From contig JAUWMY010000017.1 of NCBI GenBank assembly GCA_030612945.1, positions 1-14,417 of the forward strand: a stretch of DNA of 14,417 bases. Direction: 5' to 3'. The position numbers and the translations under genes are program-made. Shown here one piece after another: positions 6,202 to 13,030 of this stretch; within the stretch, counting starts at the first letter, position 1; each line of letters opens with the position of its first letter. The notes under the pieces were generated by a model that ran no database searches, was not told the DNA's origin, and saw nothing but the letters and a program-made list of their open reading frames with translations. This DNA comes from Desulfobacteraceae bacterium. Lineage in GTDB: Bacteria > Desulfobacterota > DSM-4660 > Desulfatiglandales > Desulfatiglandaceae.

Positions 6202-6495
6202 TCATTGACTCACAGTCTCAAAAATTTCGTGAAAAGTTTTTTCTCCAATCAGCGAATCCACTTTACCCTGAATATCCCTTCTTTCTTTGCTGTGCAACCA
6301 TTTCTTCCAGTCGTCAGCCGTCTCCCATTTGCTAAAAACCAGGTAATCTTCGGGATTATCCAGACTTCTTAATGTCTCACCGGAAATATAGCCGGGTTGA
6401 TCTTTCGCACGGATGCGTAATTCCGTGAGAAGCGGAATTAATTCCTCCGGATTATCGACCTTGAATTTGCGTTTGATGATAACTTGAACAGCCAT
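6202..6495 (-). CDS. ABM (antibiotic biosynthesis monooxygenase)-type small protein
   Basis: The 97-residue protein begins MAVQVIIKRKFKV and contains a LLTELRIRAKDQPGYISGE stretch, then YLVFSKWETADDWKKWLHS. This is the usual ABM ferredoxin-like half-barrel: a first strand, a helix, the GY-x-S-GE strand, the W-E strand and a final helix. Family members include quinol monooxygenases, heme-degrading enzymes and many small uncharacterised dimers, so the substrate cannot be called. A GGAGGA ribosome site precedes ATG 6495. It is the last gene of the reverse block, 65 bases after the PPK2 gene. A link to polyphosphate is not evident and it may simply be co-carried. Confidence 0.8.
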   Translation of the reverse strand: MAVQVIIKRKFKVDNPEELIPLLTELRIRAKDQPGYISGETLRSLDNPEDYLVFSKWETADDWKKWLHSKERRDIQGKVDSLIGEKTFHEIFETVSQ

Positions 6496-6560
6496 TCTAT
6501 CCTCCTCGTTCTCCTTTGATTCAAATCATTCCCCTGAGTCGTAGAAATCCCGAGACGTCG

Positions 6561-7559
6561 TTATCCGGCTAATGCATAAGGTTCCAACAGGTGCTCTTCC
6601 ATATATCTAATTTCGTCAATGCCTGATATCAAAACGTCAGGGTCGGTCCGCAGTTCCTTTTTAGGGATTCTACCTTCATACTTGATCCTTGATAAAAAAT
6701 GCTTTATACAGTTGAGTCTCGCCAATTTTTTATTATCCGATCGAATGATCGTCCAGGGGGCAAGCGTGCGGTTTGTTTCGTTGAGCATCTGAAACTTTCT
6801 CACCGTGTAATCATCCCACATTTCCTGAGCCATTCTGTCAACCGGGGAAATTTTATACTGTTTTAGCAGATCCGTCTCTCTCGAATCAAATCGCTGTAGC
6901 TGTTCATCTTTGGAAACAGAGAAGAAAAATTTGAATAGAATAATACCGTCCTTAACCAGCATCTCTTCCAGCATGGGCACATCTTTTAAAAACCGTTTGT
7001 TTTGCTCATCGGTGCAAAAATTCATTACAGGTTCAACCATGGCGCGATTATACCAGCTGCGGTCGAAAAGTACAATCTCTCCGGCTGATGGGAGGTGTTG
7101 AATATATCTTTGAAAGTACCATTGGGTCTGTTCCGTGTCGTCGGGTGATAGAAGGGCCACCACCCGGGTGCCCCGTGGATTCATATGCTCAATAATCCTT
7201 TTAATAGAACCACCCTTGCCCGCGGCATCACGCCCTTCGAATAGCGCCAATATGCGTAACCCTTCCGCTCTGACATGTTTTTGCATTTTTAAAAGTTCGA
7301 TCTGCAACTTGTGCAACTTCTGTTCATATTCGAGGGTAAATTTTTTTACCCAAACGCACTTACGATTTCTCTTTTTTTTCTTATCTTTATTCTTAAAGGC
7401 GGTGTGTTCGGATAATTTCGCCTTTAGTTTTTTGGGTTTCTTTTTGACTTTTTCACTTATTTCCTTTTTTGCCTTGGATGAATCCTTTTCTTTAATCGAA
7501 ATTGGCTTCGTTTCTTTCGATTTAAACCCTTTGGATTTCTTTTTATTTTCTTTTGTCAT
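6561..7559 (-). CDS. ppk2: Polyphosphate kinase 2 (PPK2), with Lys-rich N-terminal extension
   Basis: The product is 332 residues. The catalytic core starts near 75, with Walker A GRDAAGKGG (109-117), the lid region with HMNPRGTR, Walker B VLFDRSWYNRA (D166) and WTIIRSDNKKLAR later on. PPK2 enzymes transfer phosphate between polyphosphate and nucleoside di- or monophosphates; a single-domain layout of this size fits class I, which mainly phosphorylates NDPs. Residues 1-74 are an unusual tail with about 30 lysines, lacking in minimal PPK2 proteins and possibly a polyphosphate tether. The start at 7559 follows GGGGAG. The 94-bp gap to the next upstream PPK2 gene holds an inserted intergenic repeat. 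This core and the neighbouring PPK2 are clearly homologous but well diverged. Confidence 0.93.
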   Translation of the reverse strand: MTKENKKKSKGFKSKETKPISIKEKDSSKAKKEISEKVKKKPKKLKAKLSEHTAFKNKDKKKKRNRKCVWVKKFTLEYEQKLHKLQIELLKMQKHVRAEGLRILALFEGRDAAGKGGSIKRIIEHMNPRGTRVVALLSPDDTEQTQWYFQRYIQHLPSAGEIVLFDRSWYNRAMVEPVMNFCTDEQNKRFLKDVPMLEEMLVKDGIILFKFFFSVSKDEQLQRFDSRETDLLKQYKISPVDRMAQEMWDDYTVRKFQMLNETNRTLAPWTIIRSDNKKLARLNCIKHFLSRIKYEGRIPKKELRTDPDVLISGIDEIRYMEEHLLEPYALAG

Positions 7560-7614
7560 TTTTACTCCCCATTTTGGTAATTGGATATTATGTAGTGTCT
7601 TTCATTTTAAATAG

Positions 7615-7634
7615 TCAATATTCAATCGTCAATA
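7615..7634. repeat. 20-nt dispersed repeat, inverted copy of 3189-3208
   Basis: TCAATATTCAATCGTCAATA is the exact reverse complement of 3189-3208. It lies in the 94-bp gap between the two PPK2 genes, while the other copy lies just after the CHAD gene. Similarity continues imperfectly for a few bases on both sides. The function is unknown. Confidence 0.75.
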
Positions 7635-7653
7635 GTTAATTCCTCCTGGGGGG

Positions 7654-8634
7654 TCATGCCAGGGATTTGCCATATTTTTTTTGCTGTTTTTTCATTAATT
7701 TTAATTCCTTATCCCCCGGAATAGCAATATCCGGATCCGTGGTAAAATTCAGTTTGCGGCTTCTGCCTTTGTAGCGCACCGAATTGAGGATCACCTTCAT
7801 AGTTTCACGTCGGGCCAGATGCTTATCGTCGGATCGGATGATATACCAGGGCGCTCTTTTTGTATGCGTCTTTTTCAATAGTATATATTTTTTTTCGGTA
7901 AAATCGTCCCATACTTCTTGGGCCTGCAAATCCACTTCGGAAAGCTTCCACTGTCTTAACGGATCATTTTTCCTTCTCATAAAGCGTCTGGCCTGTTCTT
8001 CTTTAGTCACTGAAAAATAGAGCTTGAGCAGGATGGTCCGGCCGGCATCTTCGATGAAATTATTTTCATACACTACGACTTTTTTCATGAATCGTCTATA
8101 TTGGCCTGAAGTACAAAATCCCATCACCGGTTCAACCATGGCCCGGTTGTACCAGCTTCTGTCAAACAAAACGATCTCGCCGGCATGGGGGAAGTGTTCG
8201 ATATATCGTTTGATATGGAGCTCTGTTTTCTGGTGTTCACTCGGTTTGCCCAAGGCAACCACACGATACCTTTTTTCATTCATATACCGGGTAATCCGCC
8301 GGATTGTTCCACCTTTGCCGGAGGCATCCCGGCCATCGAAAAGAATAACCAATTTTTTTTTGGTTTTCTCAAGATGGCGCTGCATCTTTATAAGTTCCGC
8401 CTGGTAGGGTTTCAACTCTTCTGAATCGTAATATTTCTCTAATACGGCCTGGACGATTTCTTCTTTATCTTTCTTTTTTAAAACCTTCAGTATTTTTCGA
8501 ATCCGTTTGTCAGGAGTGCTGGATTTAATTTTCGATTCGACTTTCTGCACCACCTCTCTGATCTGCGCTGTCGAACCTGCCATGCTCTTTTCTGAATCCT
8601 TTTTCTTATTTTTTTTTTGCTCCGTGGGTTTCAT
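7654..8634 (-). CDS. ppk2: Polyphosphate kinase 2 (PPK2), second copy
   Basis: The product is 326 residues, with Walker A GRDASGKGG (101-109), YMNEKRYRVVALGKPS, Walker B LFDRSWYNRAMVEPVMGF (D158) and WYIIRSDDKHLAR. All hallmark PPK2 motifs are intact, so an active polyphosphate-dependent nucleotide kinase is expected. The first 60 residues are a basic helix-rich extension (KIRKILKVLKKKDKEE type) differing from the tail of the sister enzyme. The start at 8634 has TTGGAG upstream; a later Met18 is possible but less well placed. It begins 11 bases after the phosphoesterase gene, so the two are very likely cotranscribed. Two diverged PPK2 genes in one operon may differ in substrate (ADP versus GDP, or NMP), which sequence alone cannot settle. 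Confidence 0.93.
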   Translation of the reverse strand: MKPTEQKKNKKKDSEKSMAGSTAQIREVVQKVESKIKSSTPDKRIRKILKVLKKKDKEEIVQAVLEKYYDSEELKPYQAELIKMQRHLEKTKKKLVILFDGRDASGKGGTIRRITRYMNEKRYRVVALGKPSEHQKTELHIKRYIEHFPHAGEIVLFDRSWYNRAMVEPVMGFCTSGQYRRFMKKVVVYENNFIEDAGRTILLKLYFSVTKEEQARRFMRRKNDPLRQWKLSEVDLQAQEVWDDFTEKKYILLKKTHTKRAPWYIIRSDDKHLARRETMKVILNSVRYKGRSRKLNFTTDPDIAIPGDKELKLMKKQQKKYGKSLA

Positions 8635-8645
8635 GGCAACTCCAA

Positions 8646-9368
8646 TTAATTTAATTTTTTCCCCGTTCGAAACATTTTTGAATAAATATCCGGCAGGTGG
8701 TTGTTCTTTAGGCCCTTGACTACCTCTTTCACCGGATAGGGGATGCGAAAATGTTCAACGCTTATTCTCTCTGAAGATACCTTAAGGATTGCAAAAGAAG
8801 CCCGTGGATCTCCGTCAAACATCCGTCCCACACTGCCAGGATTGATAAAATGAACCCCGTCGACGATTTTATAATACGGCACATGAGAATGTCCCATGAT
8901 ATGGATTTGATAGGGTGAGTCCTTTGCCAGTTTATGGAAACGGTCTTCGGGAGCATCAGGAAATAACTCTTCATCCGCATCATCGAGGGTCCCATGAAAC
9001 ACGCCGATTCGGATAGGGCCTAAACTAAAATCTGTTTGTTTCGGTAAGGATTTCAAGTACTTTACATTCTCAGGAAGTAGCTTTTCAGAAGTCCAAAAGT
9101 ACATGACCCGTTTTTCTTCTTTTTTTGGTTTTTTTAATTTCTTACCCTTTAAGATTCGTAAGATACGCCGATCCGTATTGCCTAAGATGCAAATGGTTTT
9201 TTTTCTCTTACGAAACCATTGGATCGTCTCATTGGGAAATGTACTGTAAACAGTAAAATCACCTGTGTTGATGATTAAATCGAACCGATCCGGGTGGATA
9301 CCTTTCACAATAGCTTTAAAGGCCGGATAATTTGCGTGAATATCACCCAGCAATAGTATCTTCTTCAT
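8646..9368 (-). CDS. Calcineurin-like metallophosphoesterase, YfcE/MJ0936 type
   Basis: The 240-residue protein shows the full dinuclear-metal motif set: GDIHANYPA (8-16), NTGDF (D37), LGNTD (N64), VFHGT (H125), MGHSHVP (H160, H162) and INPGSVGR (176-182). This matches YfcE-like phosphodiesterases, which hydrolyse phosphodiesters or phosphomonoesters in the cytoplasm; the natural substrate is unknown. A lysine-rich insertion (about residues 72-87, KGKKLKKPKKEEKR) after the GNTD motif is unusual and echoes the basic tails of neighbouring proteins. The gene follows the HhH gene by 61 bases and precedes a PPK2 gene by 11. A role in polyphosphate or phosphate-ester turnover is suggested by context only. 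Confidence 0.9.
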   Translation of the reverse strand: MKKILLLGDIHANYPAFKAIVKGIHPDRFDLIINTGDFTVYSTFPNETIQWFRKRKKTICILGNTDRRILRILKGKKLKKPKKEEKRVMYFWTSEKLLPENVKYLKSLPKQTDFSLGPIRIGVFHGTLDDADEELFPDAPEDRFHKLAKDSPYQIHIMGHSHVPYYKIVDGVHFINPGSVGRMFDGDPRASFAILKVSSERISVEHFRIPYPVKEVVKGLKNNHLPDIYSKMFRTGKKLN

Positions 9369-9429
9369 TGTAATTCTTTGTTGTCACTCCGATCTCCCTG
9401 CAACTCAACACCCGAAACATCGCCTGTAT

Positions 9430-10005
9430 TTAAGAAAATGTGTCCCGGAGCATTTTAGAAAATGACTTAATTTCCTGGGATAATTTTTTATAATTTTTCT
9501 TTTTCGGTTTTTTCCCTGCATTTTTCAACGTTAAATTCAGAGCATCAACATTTTTGATGATTTTTTTCTTAACCTTTTGCGAAAGGCCGCCCTCTATTTG
9601 ACCCAGCTCCTTAAGACGGGATTTGAGTGTATTGGATCTTTTTTTAAAATCTATATATGCTTCCAGATATTTCTTTTTCCCCAAGGGCTTTAAATCTTCC
9701 TTCGCCTTTTTTATACGCTTATTAAGAACTTTAATTCGTTTGCGTAAATTCCCATTGATGTCCACGACTTTCTTTTCTTTGCCGGACGCGGTCGTTACGG
9801 CTAATTTTTCAGGCTTTTTTCCATAATATTCAGTCACAGCATCCTTGATTAGTTTCGCATAATGTTCGCCGATGGATTCTATCTGGGCCAGTTTTTCCAG
9901 CGGCGTTTCATCAAGTTGCTTGATGGTGGTGATCCCAGAGTCGTTGAGCAATTTCATGCGCGAAGGACCGATGTTTTTCACCTGAGTAAGATCGTCTTTT
10001 TTCAT
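9430..10005 (-). CDS. Helix-hairpin-helix protein with basic coiled C-terminus
   Basis: The 191-residue product begins with a helix-hairpin-helix pair: DLTQVKNIGPSRMKLLNDSG, then LAQIESIGEHYAKLIKDAV, through about residue 60. The I-G-x-x-x-x-x-L turns are typical of DNA-binding HhH modules. The rest is highly basic, helical and lysine-rich (RKRIKVLNKRIKKAKEDL; NAGKKPKKKNYKKL), probably a coiled coil. The start at 10005 is preceded by AAGGAG. A consensus-like promoter lies about 60-90 bases upstream, and this is the first gene of the reverse block. Such a protein could connect DNA with a polyanion-rich structure, for example tethering polyphosphate to the nucleoid, but this is inference. No catalytic motif is visible. 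Confidence 0.8.
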   Translation of the reverse strand: MKKDDLTQVKNIGPSRMKLLNDSGITTIKQLDETPLEKLAQIESIGEHYAKLIKDAVTEYYGKKPEKLAVTTASGKEKKVVDINGNLRKRIKVLNKRIKKAKEDLKPLGKKKYLEAYIDFKKRSNTLKSRLKELGQIEGGLSQKVKKKIIKNVDALNLTLKNAGKKPKKKNYKKLSQEIKSFSKMLRDTFS

Positions 10006-10062
10006 GATAATCTCCTTTGCCCTTGAATTGGTTTGCGAAAACAGGAAGCTTTCGAATAGTCT

Positions 10063-10092
10063 TTAATACAGATGATCGCCTGAACTTGTCAA
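10063..10092 (-). promoter_or_regulatory. Sigma70-like promoter of the HhH-phosphoesterase-PPK2-PPK2-ABM block
   Basis: On the reverse strand TTGACA (10092-10087) and TATTAA (10068-10063) are separated by 18 bases. The start codon of the HhH gene at 10005 lies about 50 bases beyond the expected transcript start. It is the only strong promoter-like site found before this five-gene, same-strand run. Confidence 0.6.
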
Positions 10093-10272
10093 GTCGAATC
10101 GAATGGGGATGGCCATGTTGATGAGCCGCTGGATATTTGGACCACAGCCACGGGATTGAAGATCGTATTTCTTTTCAATTGCTTAAAATCCTATCATCCC
10201 TTGATGCCTGATGATTTATTCCGTGATTCTGAAAGGGAAATGTTTTATAATCCTTGGGTGTATAGAAAAAAG

Positions 10273-10521
10273 GTAACCGTTCACGGGTTCAAAGGTTCAG
10301 GGGTTCAAGGTTGCATTATTGTCCCCGGAATCCATTTTGGAGGTGTATTTATGTGAGTAGCACCCGGCTTCGTCATTCCCAATCTGAAAATTGGCGGCGC
10401 ATTGGCAATTATTTGGCAAAACCGGCATTTTTTTACGAAAACTTCGGGTCTTCAATTTTGTCCTTGACCCTACCCCTTAATCCCCCTTTCAGCGGGAAAC
10501 CCTGAACCTGTGAACGGTTAC
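10273..10521. repeat. ~250-bp segment bounded by 18-bp inverted repeats
   Basis: GTAACCGTTCACGGGTTC (10273-10290) and the reverse complement of 10504-10521 differ at one position. GGTTCAGGG-like sequence continues next to both ends. The enclosed segment codes for nothing recognisable. It could be another non-autonomous element, or two copies of a short dispersed GGTTCA-type repeat in opposite orientation. It ends 15 bases before the glycosyltransferase start codon. Confidence 0.55.
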
Positions 10522-10535
10522 GAAAAAAGATTGCC

Positions 10536-12038
10536 ATGCAAACCCAATTGGGAAAAACGCAGGAGGCAGCGCAAGCACCTATGGATGGGCCTGGAGACAG
10601 GAATCCGCGGAACCATAAGAATCCCCCGTCTCTCAAAGGGTGGACGGCCGGTGTCGTCCTGGTGTTCCTCATGTGTTTCCTTGCGCTCCTTTCCTGGGGG
10701 TTCGACTACGAGGTCCAGGATCAACAGAAACCGCTCTTGTGGCTCGTGGGGGTCATGATGGCCGCAGGGATCATCCACCTCTTCGCGGTATCTTCATTCA
10801 GGCGTATTCCTCTTGACAGAAGAATGGCAATAGGGTTCATCGCACTGGGGCTTGCAATGCGCATGCCCATGTTCGTTTCCACACCCATGCTGGAGGACGA
10901 TCACTACCGGTATCTGTGGGACGGCGGGGTGCTGGCCAGCGGTTTTAATCCCTACCGGTTCTCGCCCGGGGATGTGCGCCGGGGTGTCTCCCCCGGGATC
11001 CCGGAGAAACTCCGTCTGTTGGCCGAAGAAGCGTCACCCGTGCCCGAAAGGATTAATTATCCCTATTTGCGAACTATTTACCCGCCAATCGTCCAGGTAG
11101 CCTTTGCCCTGGGACACCTCCTGGCGCCATGGAGCCTGTTCGCTTGGAGGACGGTCCTGCTCCTCTGTGACGGGGTAACCCTCTGGATGCTGTTTTATCT
11201 CCTTCGAAAAAGGCAATTTCCCCTCATGGGCCTGGTGGTGTACTGGTGGAACCCACTCCTGGTGAAAGAGATCTATAATTCGGGTCACATGGATGTCCTC
11301 CTTTTTCCTCTTCTGCTCGGGTCCCTTATTTTTACCCTGAAGAAGAGACACCTTTACGCCTGTGCCGCTCTCGGTGTTGCCGTAGGGGTCAAGTTCTGGC
11401 CCGTTATTCTGGTCCCGGTGATTCTGAGATCCACCCTCCGGAACAGAATGCAACTCCTTTTAGGAATACTCCTTTTCGGCTTTATATCGCTTATGCTCTT
11501 TCTTCCCATGGCCCTCAGCGGACTGGATGCCAGTTCCGGTTTCGTGGCCTATGGAAAGACCTGGGAGATGAATGATGCCCTGTTTCTCCTTATATTTTGG
11601 GTGGCGGAGATTCTTCTGCGGTTTCTGGATCTGTATCCTTTCCATGCCCAATCCGTTGCCCGCGCTGTGTCGTTTGCCCTGGTCCTCGGGTGGACGTTTT
11701 GGCTGATACGGAAGGATACCGAAGATCCCAGGGAGTTAAGCAAGCGGCTCCTCCTGGTGGTTGCGGGGCTCTACTTCCTCAGCCCGACTCAGTTTCCCTG
11801 GTACTCCCTTTGGATACTGCCCTTTCTTGCCGTCACCCCCCGGCTCCCCTTTATGGTGCTGGGCATTCTGCTTCCCCTATACTACATGCGTGATTATTTA
11901 CGTACCGAAGGACTCACCTCTCTTCACGATAATGGGATCGTGTGGCTGGAATTTGCCCCTGTCTGGTTCCTCCTTGTTTGGGAACGCCTGCGGGGTCCAC
12001 TCTGGCCGTTTGACAGAAAGGAGAAGCGGATTGCGTGA
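10536..12038 (+). CDS. Polytopic GT-C glycosyltransferase (GT87 / alpha-mannosyltransferase-like)
   Basis: The 500-residue membrane protein has about ten or more hydrophobic segments starting near residue 38 (AGVVLVFLMCFLALLSW). The first large loop carries LEDDHYRYLWDGGVLASGFNPYRFSP, the acidic catalytic-loop signature of polyprenol-phosphate-sugar-dependent mannosyl- or glucosyltransferases. Other family-like features are YPPIVQVAFAL, WWNPLLVKEIYNSGHMD and LSPTQFPWYSLW. It should use a lipid-linked sugar on the outer face of the cytoplasmic membrane; acceptor and sugar are unknown. The ATG at 10536 has only a weak ribosome site. The stop is 67 bases before the next glycosyltransferase start, so the two form a pair. 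Base composition is clearly more GC-rich than in the polyphosphate genes. Confidence 0.82.
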   Translation: MQTQLGKTQEAAQAPMDGPGDRNPRNHKNPPSLKGWTAGVVLVFLMCFLALLSWGFDYEVQDQQKPLLWLVGVMMAAGIIHLFAVSSFRRIPLDRRMAIGFIALGLAMRMPMFVSTPMLEDDHYRYLWDGGVLASGFNPYRFSPGDVRRGVSPGIPEKLRLLAEEASPVPERINYPYLRTIYPPIVQVAFALGHLLAPWSLFAWRTVLLLCDGVTLWMLFYLLRKRQFPLMGLVVYWWNPLLVKEIYNSGHMDVLLFPLLLGSLIFTLKKRHLYACAALGVAVGVKFWPVILVPVILRSTLRNRMQLLLGILLFGFISLMLFLPMALSGLDASSGFVAYGKTWEMNDALFLLIFWVAEILLRFLDLYPFHAQSVARAVSFALVLGWTFWLIRKDTEDPRELSKRLLLVVAGLYFLSPTQFPWYSLWILPFLAVTPRLPFMVLGILLPLYYMRDYLRTEGLTSLHDNGIVWLEFAPVWFLLVWERLRGPLWPFDRKEKRIA

Positions 12039-12105
12039 TCCGGATTGCAGGAAATTGCGGGATAAAATTTCGTCGTGCATGGCAACCGGGGAGGCCGGGG
12101 TTTCA

Positions 12106-12849
12106 ATGCAAAAGCGATCCTTTCACGGGGTACAGCGCCTCTCCGTCATTATCCCTACCTTGAATGAGGAAGGGAACATCGGGGATTGTATCGAGTCCGT
12201 CGTGAGACAACCAGCCGTATCCCAGATACTCGTGGCGGATGGAGGTTCCCTGGATAATACCTGCAAGGAGGCCGCGGGGCTCAGCGCCACGGTTATTTCC
12301 TGTGAGCGGGGGCGGGGAAGACAGATCGCGGAAGCGGTGAAGAAGGTTGACGGGGATGTTATCCTGATTCTCCACGCGGACTGTCGTCTTCTTCCGGGAG
12401 CTTCCCGAAGGGTTATTCATTCCCTGAATCGCCGTCCGTATGCAGCCGGCGGGGCCATGAGGATGGAGTTCGAAAGGCCGGGGGGGAAAAACAAGATCAT
12501 TGCGTTTCTCAATAACCTTCGTACCCGGCTTATAGGTATCGCTTTCGGAGATCAGGCGCAGTTTTTCCGCACCGAGGTACTCCCCCTCATGGGCGGGTTT
12601 CCACCCCTGCCGTTGATGGAGGACGTGGAATTGTCTCTCAGAATCAAGCGGGCGGGCGAGGTCCTTTTCCTGCCCAAGGGAACTGTCGTATCGGCGAGAC
12701 GATGGGAACAGGGGCCTTTCCTTGGGAATATAGTCACGGTGCTCCTGCTTTTTTCCCGCTACCTCTTAAGGCGCAGGATGGGCGGCGGTAAGGAGGACAC
12801 AATGGATTACTACCGGAGGTATTACGGAAACGGCTCAGGAACGACTTAG
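12106..12849 (+). CDS. Family 2 glycosyltransferase, TIGR04283 type
   Basis: The 247-residue protein has a GT-A fold: SVIIPTLNEEGNIGDCIESV, VADGGSLDNT, GRGRQIAEAVKKVDGDVILI, the metal-binding HADCRL, FGDQAQFF, GGFPPLPLMEDVELSLRIKR and SARRWEQ. The set, especially GDQA-x-FF and PLMED-x-EL, matches the TIGR04283 family, annotated as rSAM/selenodomain-associated or arsenosugar-biosynthesis glycosyltransferases. No radical SAM partner is in the window, so the product cannot be assigned. Start 12106 is chosen for the GGGGAGG about 11 bases upstream; an in-frame ATG at 12079 has no such site. The TAG stop lies on the terminal inverted repeat of the MITE-like element that follows, so the last residues may reflect that insertion. 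Confidence 0.85.
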   Translation: MQKRSFHGVQRLSVIIPTLNEEGNIGDCIESVVRQPAVSQILVADGGSLDNTCKEAAGLSATVISCERGRGRQIAEAVKKVDGDVILILHADCRLLPGASRRVIHSLNRRPYAAGGAMRMEFERPGGKNKIIAFLNNLRTRLIGIAFGDQAQFFRTEVLPLMGGFPPLPLMEDVELSLRIKRAGEVLFLPKGTVVSARRWEQGPFLGNIVTVLLLFSRYLLRRRMGGGKEDTMDYYRRYYGNGSGTT

Positions 12850-13030
12850 GGTTCGCGCAAAAATAACTTCACAGAATTGGCGCCCAGATTTAGGTTAGCT
12901 TTGTTCGATCCGAAATCGCAAAACCACAGTAATAGTAGGATTCTTTCGAGGATTTTGCGGTTGAGGATCGGACAAAGATGGCCTGAAGATGGGATGCTAA
13001 AATGTGAAGTTATTTTTGCGCGAGCCCTTA
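12846..13030. mobile_element. MITE-like repeat, copy 2 (~185 bp), inverted relative to copy 1
   Basis: Terminal inverted repeats 12851-12873 and 13003-13025 agree at 22 of 23 positions (GTTCGCGCAAAAATAACTTC-ACA type). TTA flanks the repeats on both outer sides (12846-12848 and 13028-13030), a possible 3-bp target duplication. The interior aligns with the reverse complement of 5970-6155. There is no open frame of substance. The element lies exactly between two convergent genes, and both stop codons fall on its ends. The internal sequence shows no transposase, so mobilisation must come from elsewhere. Confidence 0.75.

Larger units (their letters stand above)
10006..10535. other. Gene-free spacer between divergent operons
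   Basis: The left part holds the promoter of the reverse block and about 180 bases in which I see nothing. The right part (10273-10521) is bounded by an 18-bp inverted repeat and has GGTTCA-rich runs. Short open frames on both strands lack ribosome sites and protein-like composition. No promoter was identified with confidence for the forward glycosyltransferase pair. Confidence 0.6.

Noticed and set aside
10156..10505. Short forward frames of 64-66 codons upstream of the GT-C gene
   Set aside because: They fall in the inverted-repeat spacer, show no ribosome site and have no family-like composition.
11761..12105. Long N-terminal extension of the second glycosyltransferase
   Set aside because: It overlaps the GT-C gene in another frame and is Pro/Ser/Cys-rich shadow sequence; the family N-terminus begins right after 12106.
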